Shown: positions 35,556 to 46,400, counted from the stretch's first letter. The stretch: DNA of 64,000 bases from B1SED10-75 sp964636865 (GCA_964636865.1 CAZWVJ010000008.1:8109-72108), one strand, 5' to 3'. A program made the numbers and translations. Notes: generated from the sequence alone by a model not told the origin.

Positions 35556-38500
35556 ATGCAAAAACGCACTGTATTTGTTTGTCAGGGAACCGGGTGTTTT
35601 TCCAGTGGATCTCAGGCTTTATATGATCATTTGCTTGCGGAAGTAAAGCAGCTGCAAATTCAGGATACTGAAGTAGATTTTACCGGATGCCATGGATTTT
35701 GCGAGCAAGGTCCCATTGTCGTAGTAGAACCGGAAGGAATATTTTATACCCGCGTTCAACCTGAGGACGCTTCTGAAATAGCATTATCTCACCTGCAGAA
35801 AAACATACCGGTAGAGCGGCTCTACTATCGGGATCCTTTGAGTGGAGAGGCGATACCTTATTATAAAGATGTTAATTTTTATCAAAAACAACAACGAGTA
35901 ATTCTGGAAAACTGCGGGCACATAAACCCTGAAAATATTGAGCATTCAGTAACAAAAGGAAAATACCGGGGATTGGAAAGGGCCCTGTTAAACTTATCTC
36001 CCCAACAGGTTATCGAAGACATAAAGGCATCAGGATTACGCGGACGCGGGGGAGCCGGTTTTCCCACAGCGCGCAAATGGGAATTTTGTTTTAACGCTCC
36101 CGGACCCAAAAAGTATGTGATCTGTAACGCCGATGAAGGCGATCCCGGAGCTTTTATGGATCGTTCCATCTTGGAAGCCGATCCTCATGCGGTAGTAGAA
36201 GGTTTAACTATCGCCGGCTATGCCGTTGGTGCTGATGAAGGATATATTTATGTGCGTGCCGAGTATCCTCTGGCAGTGAAAAGATTGCGTATGGCCATTA
36301 AAGAAGCCTTAGATAAAGGTTTTTTGGGTAAAAATATTATGGATTCCGGTTTTAATTTTACCCTGAATATTAAGGAAGGTGCCGGTTCTTTTGTGTGCGG
36401 TGAAGAAACAGCCCTTATAGCTTCTATCGAAAGCCGTCGGGGAATGCCCAAGCCTCGTCCTCCTTTTCCCGCTCAATCCGGGCTGGATGGAAAGCCAACG
36501 GTTATAAATAACGTTAAAAGCCTGGCAGCTGTTTCTGCCATTATGCGGCGTGGAGCAGATTGGTTTGCTTCTATGGGCACCGATAAAAGCCGGGGAACAG
36601 TAGTTTTTGCCTTAACGGGAAAAGTAGCCAATAGTGGACTGGTGGAAGTAGAAGCAGGTACACCACTATCTTCCATCATTTTCGATATAGGCGGGGGCAT
36701 TCCTCGCGGCAAAAATTTTAAAGCTGTCCAAACCGGCGGTCCTTCGGGAGGATGTATTCCGGCACCTTACATGGATACCCCCGTGGAATTTGAAAACCTG
36801 GCTCGCCTGGGATCCATTATGGGATCAGGTGGTATGGTGGTTTTGGATGAAAGTACTTGCATGGTAGAAATTGCCAGGTATTTTCTCAGCTTCACTCAAT
36901 CGGAATCTTGCGGGAAGTGCACCCCCTGCCGCTTGGGTACAAGGCAAATGTTGGAGATATTAACCCGCATTACCCAGGGCTTGGGCCGAGACGGGGATAT
37001 CGAAGCTCTCTACAATATTGCGAAAACAGTGAAGGAAGGTTCTTTATGTGGATTGGGGCAAACTTGCCCTAACCCGGTTTTAACTACACTTGACTATTTT
37101 CGTAAGGAATATGAAATGCACATAAGAGAAAAAAAATGCCAGGCTGCAGTCTGCGATGCGCTTATGATTTCTCCCTGTCAACACACCTGCCCGGTGGGGG
37201 TAGATGTGCCTCGCTATGTGGAAGCTATTTCCCGGGGAGCATACCTGGAATCGGTAGATATAATCAGGGAACGTAATCCTTTTCCCGCTATTTGCGGGCG
37301 GATTTGCCATCATCCATGTGAAATGAGGTGCCGTCGTGGTGAACTGGATGACTCCCTGGCTATCAGGGCATTAAAACGTTTTTCCGGCGATTGGTATTTT
37401 GATAATATTCAAGAACTTCCTCCACCCGCACATTTTGAGCGCCTCTATCCGCAAAATATTGCCGTAGTTGGGGCAGGCCCCTGCGGTCTTTCTTGCGCAT
37501 ATTTTTTAGCTCAGATGGGCTACGGAGTTATCATTTTCGAAGCTTTACCTGTAGGCGGAGGAATGCTTTCTGTAGGTATTCCCGAGTTTCGGTTGCCTGA
37601 AAAAGTTCTCGAGGAAGAAATAAATTATATCCAAAAGTGTGGGGTGGAAATTAAGTATAACACCCCGATTAACGTAAATTTTACCATTGAAGATCTTAAG
37701 CAAAGCGGTTATGATGCTGTATTTATTGCCGCCGGAGCTCAAAAAAGCCAGCAAATAGGAATACCCGGTGAAATTGAAGATTTGGAAGGATTTTATTACG
37801 GATTACGTTTCCTTCGGGATGTAAAGATAGGCAAGAGGGTATCCATTGGCAAAAAAGTGATAGTTATCGGCGGAGGTAATGTTGCTCTGGATACTGCCCG
37901 AACGGCTGTTCGCATGGGAGCAGAGCAGGTTGAAATATTTTATCGCCGCACCGAGGAACAAATGCCGGTTTCGGAATTTGAATACAAAGAAGCTTTAGAT
38001 GAAGGAGTGAACGTAAATTTTCTGGTGAGTCCTACGCGTATTGTAAGCAGTAATTGGAAAGTAACGGGAATAGAGTGTATTAAAATGCAACTGGGTGAAC
38101 CCGGCAGTGATGGAAGGCGCCGCCCGGTACCGGTATCGGGAACTGAATTTTTTGCCCCAGCAGATACTGTATTTGCTTCCGTGGGCCAGGCTCCCGATCT
38201 TTCATTTTTACCGAGTGATAGCGCCCTGGAACGTTCGAGGATGGAAACCCTGGTAGTAGATGAAAATAGTCTCTCTACAAATGTGCCGGGTGTATTTGCC
38301 GGAGGCGACTTTGTTACCGGCCCTGATATGGTAGTTGAGGCCATTGCGGCCGGAAGAAGAGGGGCGTTGGCTATAGATAAGTATTTTAAAAAAGATCCTT
38401 CGCGGGTTTTAATGTATGATATTCCAAAAAGTGTGACTGCGGGAAAAGAGGAAGATGAGGAAGAAGGCTCTGAAGACCTTGAAGAGGAATTGGAGGAAGA

Positions 38501-38648
38501 AACATGGCAACCACAATTTCGACCTGAAATACCACAGCTTTCCGTCCCCATTAGAAAAAAAAGCTTTCAAGAAACAGAATTGTGCTTTTCAGAAGAAGAA
38601 GCAGTTCAGGAATCGAAACGGTGCCTCAGATGTGATCTGGAAAGATGA
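35556..38648 (+). CDS. NuoF::NfnB/GltD fusion flavoprotein
   Basis: 1030 residues, ATG 35556 with GGAGGAGGG upstream (TTG 35550 is an alternative). Order: N-terminal thioredoxin-like [2Fe-2S] domain (Cx4C, Cx3C; residues 1-100), NuoF core (about 130-500) with GRGGAGFPTARKWEF, ADEGDPGAFMDR and the [4Fe-4S] motif CGKCTPCRLG, then a GltD/NfnB module: Cys-rich region CPVGVDVP and CGRICHHPCEMRCRRG, FAD motif GAGPCGLS near 636, and NAD(P)H motif GGGNVALDTART near 774. A strongly acidic linker lies near 963-983, and the C-terminus ends with CLRCD. Thus FMN and FAD nucleotide sites are on one chain, suggesting use of NADH and NADPH or a bifurcating role. Confidence 0.9.
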   Translation: MQKRTVFVCQGTGCFSSGSQALYDHLLAEVKQLQIQDTEVDFTGCHGFCEQGPIVVVEPEGIFYTRVQPEDASEIALSHLQKNIPVERLYYRDPLSGEAIPYYKDVNFYQKQQRVILENCGHINPENIEHSVTKGKYRGLERALLNLSPQQVIEDIKASGLRGRGGAGFPTARKWEFCFNAPGPKKYVICNADEGDPGAFMDRSILEADPHAVVEGLTIAGYAVGADEGYIYVRAEYPLAVKRLRMAIKEALDKGFLGKNIMDSGFNFTLNIKEGAGSFVCGEETALIASIESRRGMPKPRPPFPAQSGLDGKPTVINNVKSLAAVSAIMRRGADWFASMGTDKSRGTVVFALTGKVANSGLVEVEAGTPLSSIIFDIGGGIPRGKNFKAVQTGGPSGGCIPAPYMDTPVEFENLARLGSIMGSGGMVVLDESTCMVEIARYFLSFTQSESCGKCTPCRLGTRQMLEILTRITQGLGRDGDIEALYNIAKTVKEGSLCGLGQTCPNPVLTTLDYFRKEYEMHIREKKCQAAVCDALMISPCQHTCPVGVDVPRYVEAISRGAYLESVDIIRERNPFPAICGRICHHPCEMRCRRGELDDSLAIRALKRFSGDWYFDNIQELPPPAHFERLYPQNIAVVGAGPCGLSCAYFLAQMGYGVIIFEALPVGGGMLSVGIPEFRLPEKVLEEEINYIQKCGVEIKYNTPINVNFTIEDLKQSGYDAVFIAAGAQKSQQIGIPGEIEDLEGFYYGLRFLRDVKIGKRVSIGKKVIVIGGGNVALDTARTAVRMGAEQVEIFYRRTEEQMPVSEFEYKEALDEGVNVNFLVSPTRIVSSNWKVTGIECIKMQLGEPGSDGRRRPVPVSGTEFFAPADTVFASVGQAPDLSFLPSDSALERSRMETLVVDENSLSTNVPGVFAGGDFVTGPDMVVEAIAAGRRGALAIDKYFKKDPSRVLMYDIPKSVTAGKEEDEEEGSEDLEEELEEETWQPQFRPEIPQLSVPIRKKSFQETELCFSEEEAVQESKRCLRCDLER

Positions 38649-38663
38649 AAAGGAGGGATAAAT

Positions 38664-39332
38664 TTGAAATCTATTACCAGGCTAAAACCTTATGCAGAAA
38701 TTATGCAGCAGCTGGAAGATTGTAACCGAGTTTTTATAGTGGGATGTGGCACTTGTGCTACGGTGGTTCAAACGGGGGGGATAGAGCAGGTAGAAGCTAT
38801 GAAAGAGCAACTGCAGGAATCTGGAATGCTGGTAACCGGTTGGACCGTTATACCCACTGCCTGTGACGAGATGACTTCTGCTTCAACCGCTGAATATGAA
38901 TCTGCCATCCAAAGCGCAAATGGGATATTGGTCATGGCTTGTGCCCTGGGGGTGCAGAGGTTAAATCTTTATACAGGCAAACGAGTCTTACCTGCTCTTG
39001 ATACTTTGTTTATGGGTTTAGAAGAAAGTCCCGGCTATTTTGTGGAAGCTTGCGACCAATGTGGAGAGTGCATTCTTGGCTATACGGCAGGGATTTGCCC
39101 GGTAACTGCCTGTCATAAGGGTTTACTTAACGGTCCGTGTGGTGGTACCAACAAGGGTAAATGTGAAGTGGATCAAGAAAAAGATTGCGCTTTTACTCTC
39201 ATTTATCAGAAGTTGAAAGACCTGGGCCGGCCGGATTTAATGAAACATTATCACCCACCTAAAAATGCGCAGGTATGGCCTAGGCCAAAAGTAAAGATTC
39301 TGGAAGCAAAGGAGACAGAACAATGGATTTAA
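38664..39332 (+). CDS. metV: MetV, partner subunit of methylene-THF reductase
   Basis: 222 residues from TTG 38664 with AAAGGAGGG 7 bases upstream. The signature is the C-terminal Cys motif CDQCGECILGYTAGICPV followed by NGPCGG, which in acetogen MetV binds an Fe-S or zinc site. The gene is 15 bases after the NuoF-fusion gene and overlaps metF by 10 bases. MetV pairs with MetF in acetogens and links it to redox partners; here those partners would be the upstream NuoE/NuoF-like proteins. Confidence 0.9.
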   Translation: MKSITRLKPYAEIMQQLEDCNRVFIVGCGTCATVVQTGGIEQVEAMKEQLQESGMLVTGWTVIPTACDEMTSASTAEYESAIQSANGILVMACALGVQRLNLYTGKRVLPALDTLFMGLEESPGYFVEACDQCGECILGYTAGICPVTACHKGLLNGPCGGTNKGKCEVDQEKDCAFTLIYQKLKDLGRPDLMKHYHPPKNAQVWPRPKVKILEAKETEQWI

Positions 39333-40213
39333 AATTTAAAAGTTTACTTGATTCCGGAAAGTTTGTAGTGACTGCAGAGGTGGCACCGCCTAAAGGAATT
39401 GAGCTTGAACAGATGAATCATCATATTGAGCTTCTTAAGGAGAAAGTAGATGCTTTAAATGTAACCGATCACCAAAGTTCAGTTATGCGTTTTCCCTCCA
39501 TGGGAGGCTGCCTTGCCATTAAGGAAGGAGGCGGTGAACCCATTCTGCAGATGACCTGCCGTGATCGCAACCAGATTGCCCTGCAGTCTGATCTCCTGTT
39601 AGCATACTCCCGGGGCATAAGAAATGTGCTTTGCCTCACCGGGGATGCTATGCCGGTGGGAGATCACCCTCAAGGCCGCGGTGTTTTTGAAATGGACTCT
39701 GTTCAATTATTGCATTGTATAAACAGGTTGGAAGAAGGTTATGACATGGGGGGCAATGAATTAAAGGGAGGAGTCTCTTTCTGTAAGGGAGCAATAGTTA
39801 CTCCGGAAGCAGATCCTATAGAGCCTCAATTAAGCAAATTTGAAAAGAAAGTTGAAGCGGGTGTGGAATTTATTCAGACCCAGGCCATCTATGATCTGGA
39901 TAATTTTGCCGCCTTTATGGAGCATGCCCGACAATTTTCTGTAAAGGTAATAGCCGGAATTGTTTTACTTACTTCTGCGAAAATGGCCAGATATATGAAC
40001 AACAACGTTCCCGGCATTTTCGTGCCGCAACACCTTATTGATGAACTGGCTGATGCTCCCAAAGGAACTGCTCTGCAGAAAGGAATTGAAATTGCGGGCC
40101 GCATGATTGCCACTTTACATAATGATGCCCTCTGTGATGGAGTCCATATCATGGCCATTAACAAAGAAGAAGTTGTCCCGGAGATTTTGGAGGCTGCGGG
40201 TATTCAATCATAA
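39323..40213 (+). CDS. metF: MetF, methylene-tetrahydrofolate reductase
   Basis: A 296-residue FAD TIM-barrel enzyme (E. coli MetF is also 296 residues) starting inside metV. Motifs: VTAEVAPPKG with the catalytic Glu, NVTDHQSS, LCLTGDAMP and FIQTQAIYD. It reduces 5,10-methylene-THF to 5-methyl-THF, the last step of the methyl branch of the Wood-Ljungdahl pathway, or the reverse in oxidation of acetate. It has no NAD(P)H domain of its own, so electrons must come through MetV and partners. Confidence 0.93.
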   Translation: MDLKFKSLLDSGKFVVTAEVAPPKGIELEQMNHHIELLKEKVDALNVTDHQSSVMRFPSMGGCLAIKEGGGEPILQMTCRDRNQIALQSDLLLAYSRGIRNVLCLTGDAMPVGDHPQGRGVFEMDSVQLLHCINRLEEGYDMGGNELKGGVSFCKGAIVTPEADPIEPQLSKFEKKVEAGVEFIQTQAIYDLDNFAAFMEHARQFSVKVIAGIVLLTSAKMARYMNNNVPGIFVPQHLIDELADAPKGTALQKGIEIAGRMIATLHNDALCDGVHIMAINKEEVVPEILEAAGIQS

Positions 40214-40631
40214 TAAATATTAGCTTTTTAAATGCTAATAAACTTCTTGAGCCGCAGTCAAAGGGAAATATTTATTTACAAACGCTAAACTCTCCGATAA
40301 AACTGTGAGTGTGAATCTCTGTTTGGAAAGCTATGAATTTTATTCCCCGGAGATTTCATCTATAATTAAGTAAAAAAATAAAGTAATGGTTAAAAATTTA
40401 TCGATATTAGCAGGGAAATAATGGCATTTATAGAATGTTATAGTAGCAAATATTCAAATAAGCGATCTTCTGAACAATAATTCATGCTGCAAAATTCTTA
40501 GATAAAACATTTAAATCTAAATTCCACTTCAAGCAAAAGGGGGTGTTAGCCTTAATTAAAAATTCTTTTTTTGTGGCCTTATTTCCCTAAAATTAACTAC
40601 TTATACTTAATTGTAGAAAGGGGGCATTATC
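40214..40631. other. AT-rich spacer
   Basis: 418 bases between metF and the NSS symporter. A weak inverted repeat ATTAGC/GCTAAT lies at 40219-40239 without a T run. No gene or recognised RNA. Confidence 0.5.
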
Positions 40632-42011
40632 TTGACGCGCGAAAGCTGGGTATCAAGAATGGGGTTTATCTTGGCTGCTGCCGGCTCGGCGGTAGGCTTG
40701 GGAAATATATGGCGCTTCCCATATGTTGCCGGTGAAGGAGGGGGAGCTGCCTGGATCATTATTTATCTAATCTTGGTGCTTATTATCGGATATCCTATGA
40801 TGGTTACGGAAATATCATTGGGCAGAGCTTCGCAGAGAAATGTGTTGGGAACGTTTAAATCTTTAGCACCTAATACTCCCTGGTGGTTATTGGGTGCCCT
40901 AGGTGTTTTAACTTCCGTAGTAATACTTTCTTATTACTCGGTTATAGGCGGATGGTCCCTGGCATATATATTTGAGTCAGCATTAGGCGGCCTGGGAGAA
41001 GGGACCGATTTTGCAGATGTTTTCATGAGTCATATAGGTTCAGTTTGGGGACCTATTATTTGGCATGCTGTGTTCATGTTAATCTGTGTCGGCATAATAG
41101 CCGGAGGAGTAGTGAAAGGAATCCAAAGATGGGTGTCAATTCTATGGCCGGTTATGGGAGTTTTACTCATTGTTCTGGTAGTGAGAGCTGTAACATTACC
41201 CGGTGCCGGTGAAGGGTTGGCCTGGTACTTGATCCCGGAATTCGGTGATATAACCGCCGGATCAATAATTGCTGCTGTGGGGCAGGTCTTTTTCACTTTA
41301 AGTTTGGCCATGGGCATTATTATCACTTATGGCAGTTACTTCACTAAAAAAGATGAGATACCCGGCAGTGCTGCTTATGTGGTAGGAATGGACACTGCAG
41401 TGGCCATTATAGCAGGTTTTGCTATTTTCCCCGCCGTTTTCGCCATGGGTTTTGACCCCGGTGAAGGCGCCGGGCTGGCATTTATCACTCTTCCAGCCAT
41501 TTTTGCGGAAATACCCGTGGGAGGAATGATCTTTGGCACCTTATTTTTCATATTGCTCTCGGCAGCAGCTGTAACTTCAGCCATTTCTTTGCTGGAGGTA
41601 AGCGCTTCCTGGCTTATTGATGAATATAACTGGAAACGCGGCAAGGCTGCCGTACTTATGGGAGTAATTATCTTTATAATTGGTCTTCCCTCTACCCTGG
41701 GGTATAGTGTGCTGGAAGGAGTAACTATTGAAGCCATAGCTCCGGAGTTATTGGATGTTTTTGACTGGATAGCTTATCATGTCTTTCTACCCTTAGGTGG
41801 TATTCTAACGGCAATTTTTGCCGGCTATGTGTGGGGGGCCAAGAAAACTAAAGATGAAGCTAATACGGCTGAAGTAAAGGGAAGATTAAGTATAGGTAAT
41901 TGGTTTATTCCTGTACTTAAGTATGTTTTGCCCATTATTATCCTTATCATCATGATCTTTGGCTTTATAGAAACTTTCTGGCCGGAGATATTACCGTGGG
42001 AAGTACTCTAA
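40632..42011 (+). CDS. Neurotransmitter:sodium symporter (NSS) family transporter
   Basis: A 459-residue membrane protein from TTG 40632 with GAAAGGGGG upstream. The N-terminus carries the NSS signature SRMGFILAAAGSAVGLGNIWRFPY for the substrate and Na1/Na2 sites, and about 11-12 membrane segments follow. Bacterial relatives (TnaT, MhsT, LeuT) import amino acids with sodium. Substrate not readable. It is a single gene closed by a strong terminator. Confidence 0.92.
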   Translation: MTRESWVSRMGFILAAAGSAVGLGNIWRFPYVAGEGGGAAWIIIYLILVLIIGYPMMVTEISLGRASQRNVLGTFKSLAPNTPWWLLGALGVLTSVVILSYYSVIGGWSLAYIFESALGGLGEGTDFADVFMSHIGSVWGPIIWHAVFMLICVGIIAGGVVKGIQRWVSILWPVMGVLLIVLVVRAVTLPGAGEGLAWYLIPEFGDITAGSIIAAVGQVFFTLSLAMGIIITYGSYFTKKDEIPGSAAYVVGMDTAVAIIAGFAIFPAVFAMGFDPGEGAGLAFITLPAIFAEIPVGGMIFGTLFFILLSAAAVTSAISLLEVSASWLIDEYNWKRGKAAVLMGVIIFIIGLPSTLGYSVLEGVTIEAIAPELLDVFDWIAYHVFLPLGGILTAIFAGYVWGAKKTKDEANTAEVKGRLSIGNWFIPVLKYVLPIIILIIMIFGFIETFWPEILPWEVL

Positions 42012-42044
42012 ATATGGTTTAAAATTTATGTTAAAGTATAATGT

Positions 42045-42086
42045 AAAAAAGGCCGGCACGTATAAAGACCGCAGCCGGCCTTTTTT
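42045..42086 (+). terminator. Strong terminator after NSS symporter
   Basis: AAGGCCGGC (within 42045-42057) pairs with GCCGGCC plus six Ts (42074-42086). The A-rich left flank means it may work in both directions, serving the convergent reverse gap-like gene as well. Confidence 0.9.
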
Positions 42087-42131
42087 ATTTATATAATTGA
42101 TTTTGGACTTCATTAATGTATGAATATATAT

Positions 42132-43385
42132 TTACGGCATATTTTTATCAACATAAACAGCTAATTTTCCTAAAAAATTAACATAACTACCAAGTTCATT
42201 GTCATACCAACCGAAAATTTTAGCATGGGTGACGGGAATGTTAATGTCCTCTTGTATATCGATGCCGTGTTCGCGCAGGGTATCAGCATAAAAAGGGATG
42301 AAGCCGGTTCTGGTATGTGTTTCCGCTCCTTCAATGATAATTGCGGCAGGATAACCAATCATGTCTGAGGAGACATTCTTTTTTTCACTGTAAACAAGCA
42401 TTTCTTTTTGGGGGCCTTCAGCGGCTTTTTTATAAATATTGTTAATAAAATTTTTGCTTAAAAGAGGTTCGCCATCTTCGCTCAGGGTAGTGTTAAACGT
42501 AACGTTGAGGACAATAAGAGAAGCTGTACTAATGGGGACTCTAACTGAATCTGCCATGATGCCGATCTGCTTTATTTCCGGTAAAATATTTTCCAGGGCA
42601 AACCCTGCGCCGGTAGTGGTCATGATTATGTTGTTAAATACGGAGCGGGTTTTTCTCAAATCAGAAGCATCTGCTTTAGGTGCCGAATCTAATATATTTT
42701 GATTATTTGTAGCTGCATGGACAGTAGACATTGAAATAGTAATAATTTCTGATGTTTCGCGGGTATCCAGTAGTGGACTAACCATGTGTGCCAAGCCGGT
42801 GGTTGTACAACTGGCGGCAGAAACAATATGGTGATCATCGGGTTCGTATTCATGGTGATTGATTCCATATACAAAGGTGCCGCAATCGGAAGGAATCTCC
42901 TGGATGTTATCGGCGACTTTAAAAGGAGCACTGACAATAACCTTTTCGGCCCCGGCCTCAAGATGGCCGCGCATGCTGCCTTTGGGGTGATCAGCAGGAA
43001 CAGTGGGATCAACAAAATTCCCCGTGCATTCCACAACCAGCCGTACATCTTCTTTAGCCCAGTTAATATTTCTTGGATTTCTGGAATCTGCGATAAGTTT
43101 AATCGGCAATCCGTTAATGGTAAAAATAGCTGAATCCCGGTCAGTAATTTCAATATCGCAGGTTTTGCCTGAATATCCATAAAAGAAATTATCCAAAGAT
43201 CCAAAAGTAGAATCTTTTACCAGGTAGTCAATAAAGTCTTCCAATTTTTTGCCCACTTTTCTGCCGGCATTAATAACAAAACCATCAAAGTGCCCATAGT
43301 TTAAATGATTCCACAGGGTGAGTTTTCCAATCCGCCCGATACCATTGATGCCTATTTTTTTAGTACTTTTTAGGAGATTATTCAT
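42132..43385 (-). CDS. Divergent glyceraldehyde-3-phosphate dehydrogenase-like protein
   Basis: A 417-residue protein with the GAPDH fold. NAD motif GINGIGRIGKLT, catalytic Cys193 in SAASCTTTGLA (usual SNASCTTN) and the His motif TVHAATNNQ (usual TVHAYTNDQ); the end GWYDNELGSY matches SWYDNEWGYS. It is about 80 residues longer than standard GAPDH, with extra length in the N-terminal third (KLEDFIDYLVKD region) and elsewhere. Phosphorylating GAPDH activity is probable but substitutions near the active site leave specificity open. It follows the PPDK-like gene by 60 bases on the reverse strand and is probably co-transcribed. Confidence 0.85.
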   Translation of the reverse strand: MNNLLKSTKKIGINGIGRIGKLTLWNHLNYGHFDGFVINAGRKVGKKLEDFIDYLVKDSTFGSLDNFFYGYSGKTCDIEITDRDSAIFTINGLPIKLIADSRNPRNINWAKEDVRLVVECTGNFVDPTVPADHPKGSMRGHLEAGAEKVIVSAPFKVADNIQEIPSDCGTFVYGINHHEYEPDDHHIVSAASCTTTGLAHMVSPLLDTRETSEIITISMSTVHAATNNQNILDSAPKADASDLRKTRSVFNNIIMTTTGAGFALENILPEIKQIGIMADSVRVPISTASLIVLNVTFNTTLSEDGEPLLSKNFINNIYKKAAEGPQKEMLVYSEKKNVSSDMIGYPAAIIIEGAETHTRTGFIPFYADTLREHGIDIQEDINIPVTHAKIFGWYDNELGSYVNFLGKLAVYVDKNMP

Positions 43386-43445
43386 TTACCTTTTTCACCC
43401 CTATCTTTCTTAAATATATTGAATTATTGAGCAAATTTGTCTTTA

Positions 43446-46400
43446 TCAGCTTTTTGCGCTTTGGTATGAAAATGAAAGTTGATTATCTTCTGCATGTATG
43501 CTTCCCACTTGCCCATCGATATAAATAGTGGCACCTGATTTAATGGTGACATTGTTAATTGTACATTCTTTATTGGTTTCGTCAACTTTAAGTTCTTTGC
43601 AATTAACAATGCATACTTTACCTAATTTCTGGGCCGATACCGCTGCATGGGAAGTAATGCCTCCCCGGCTGGTAACCAACCCGTCGCTTATAAAAATCAT
43701 GTGAATGTCATCGGGTACCGTATCGGGCCGGATTAAAATGTGATTTTCCTCGGGATATTTATTTTTATTTTCTTGCAGATCTTCCATATAGAAGCTGACA
43801 ATGCCCTTCATGAGGCCTCCACCAACTCCGATACCTTTACCGATCATGCTTCCTTGAGCATTGGTAGTGTTGAAGGAAACTTCTTTATCTTTGGGAGTAA
43901 TTTCTTGTTCTCTGGTTTGAAGAAGGTACAGATCTTCCGGTTCCGGTGACTCAAAAGTAAATTCAATCTGCTGGTGGTTAAAACCGTGTGTTTCTATTAG
44001 TTCGGCAGCAATTTCATACAGGCGTTGAAAGATTTCAGGAAATGCAGATTCAAGGGAAAATTCAGAGTCCTGGTATTCATTTATACGTTGTCTTTCTGAA
44101 ACAGGCATAGTATAAACAAGGCCGGAGACAATATCTTCTCCCTGACTGCAAGTTGTAAAATCTCCATAGAGATGGATGCCCGGTTTATTTAATTTGGGAT
44201 CATGGGTAAAAACCACCCCTGTACCGGAATTTCTTGAGCGGTTGCCCATTACCATTTTTTGGACGGTAACTGCCGTGCCCCATTCATCGGCGATTTGCAT
44301 ATGTTTGCGATAAGCATTGGCTCTTTTAGAAGACCATGAATCAAAAACAATGGAAATGGCCTGCTTAAGTTGTTCAAAAGAATCTTCTGCAACGAAAACA
44401 TTATTTTTGTTGAGTATTTTTTTATATTCTTTAGCTATTTCTTTCATCTGCATCGCATTGAAGAAGGATTTAAGCTTAACATTATATCTTTTTTTATAAT
44501 AAGCCATGATTTCATCAAACAAATCCCGATCGATGCCATATGCCATGCCCCAACTTTGGATAAATCGCCGGTAAGAATCCCAGCTCATCCAAGCTGTTTT
44601 AGCGTTTTTACCCAACTCTTCGGCGATAGCGTCATTCATTCCCACATTTAGAAGGGTAATCATGGCGCCGGGCATCGAAAATGCTGTTCCGGAACGAACA
44701 GATAAAAGCAAGGGATTTTTAACACTGCCAAACTGTAGCCCCTCGGAAATCTCTAACGCATGCACCTGGCTTAAAATTTTGTTTTCCAGGTCACGCAGCA
44801 TATTTTGGTTTTTAAAAATAGTTTGCTTGTGCCTGTAAACTTCTGTAGTGAGAACAAAACCGGGGGGGATGGGTAAATTATAAGAAGACATTTTTTTGAG
44901 GTAATATGCTTTGGCGCCCAGAAAAATTCGATTGTCCATGGGCAGGGTTTCTTGGGTTAAAGGACTGATAGCCAGTTCCGGCTTATAGCTGGTATTGGTG
45001 TGTATATGCACTTCCTTCTTGTTTTCAATCAGGTTTTCGGTCACATTGATTAAGTTAGCCAGGAAATTATCAAGTTCCTGCATTAAAAAGGAGGAGGATA
45101 ATATATCCCGGTAAAAAATTTCAGATACGTTCATGAGCGTTTCGGCTGAATCATCGTATATTTGAGGGACTACAATATTAAGAGCTTCATCGTAAAACCT
45201 CATAAAATACTTATTTATTGCTTCTTTGATATGTCCGGACATGAATCTGAAAATGTTTATATACTGCCCCAATGTAACGCTGGGTGAAAAAAGGCTGTGC
45301 CGAATCATCTCCAGGGTAGAATTAAAATTTTGGTTTACTATGCCATCTAACTCAAGTCCTTTTTTGAATTGAACAAGCAATGCATATACTTCATCAAGAG
45401 TGTGCGGTGAAAAATTTTCCAGGGGTAAATCTTTTAGTAATCGTTCAAACAAATGAGAGGCTAACTGTTCCAGTCTGTAAATGAGGCCCAGGGCTTCAAA
45501 TTTCGGTTCTCTGTATTCTCCGTACATTGAAGGAATCCCTATGGCTATATGCCTTTTATAATAAATGTTTTCAACAGGTTCAGTTATAGTGTCGTCCAGT
45601 ATTATTTCGTTTAAATCTTCCATAAAAGCATATACTTGTTCCAGGGCTTGTTGATGCAAATTTTGTTCCAAAAATTCTTGTAGTTGTTTGATATCATCTT
45701 GTTGGAAAAAATTACTGCGTGACAAAACATCAATGATGTTGTTGGCCTCTAAAGAATATTTAGCTAATAAAAGTTTGTTCATATGAAGAAGATATATTAA
45801 TCGTTTTTTATCTCTTTCATTCACCGAACTCTGGTTTTGAATAAATTCTGCGACCTCATCTTCAGGTAATTTCAAAAGTCCTTCAAAGTCAACGTTAAAG
45901 TGTTCGCATACTTCATTCATGAGGAAGTTTATTTCTACAAAATACTCACTTTCTACATCAATGAATTCGATAACGTCGCTGGGAAGTATAGCTTGTAGTG
46001 GTTTTAAATCACCATTGTACCAAAAACCGGCTACTTTTTTTATAAGCTCTACATGCATGTTGTTACTTTCGGCGTGAATTTGCTTTCTGACAAAATGCAT
46101 GAGCCGGTCTTTTCTACCGGAGAGTTCATCTATAGCTGTGCTGTAATCGCGTAGATCTCCTTCGGCGCCGATTTCGTTATAATATACCGGAAAAACTCTG
46201 GCTAATTGCTTGACCTGTTTAAATACTGACCCGATATTTGCGTTTAGCAATTTAGTAATATCACGCTGAAAAAGATCAGTGTCAGAGATAAAAATGCCGC
46301 CAAGTTTTAGATTAACCAGAAGAGCCGACAAAAGTTTTTTAAAATTATAAGGCGAGGTCCCGATTAATTCCAGCCAAACTCTAATATTTTTTACATGGTT

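Noticed and set aside
37940..38551. 203-codon reverse frame inside the NuoF::NfnB gene
   Set aside because: Serine/proline-rich antisense of a well-supported gene; caused by codon bias.
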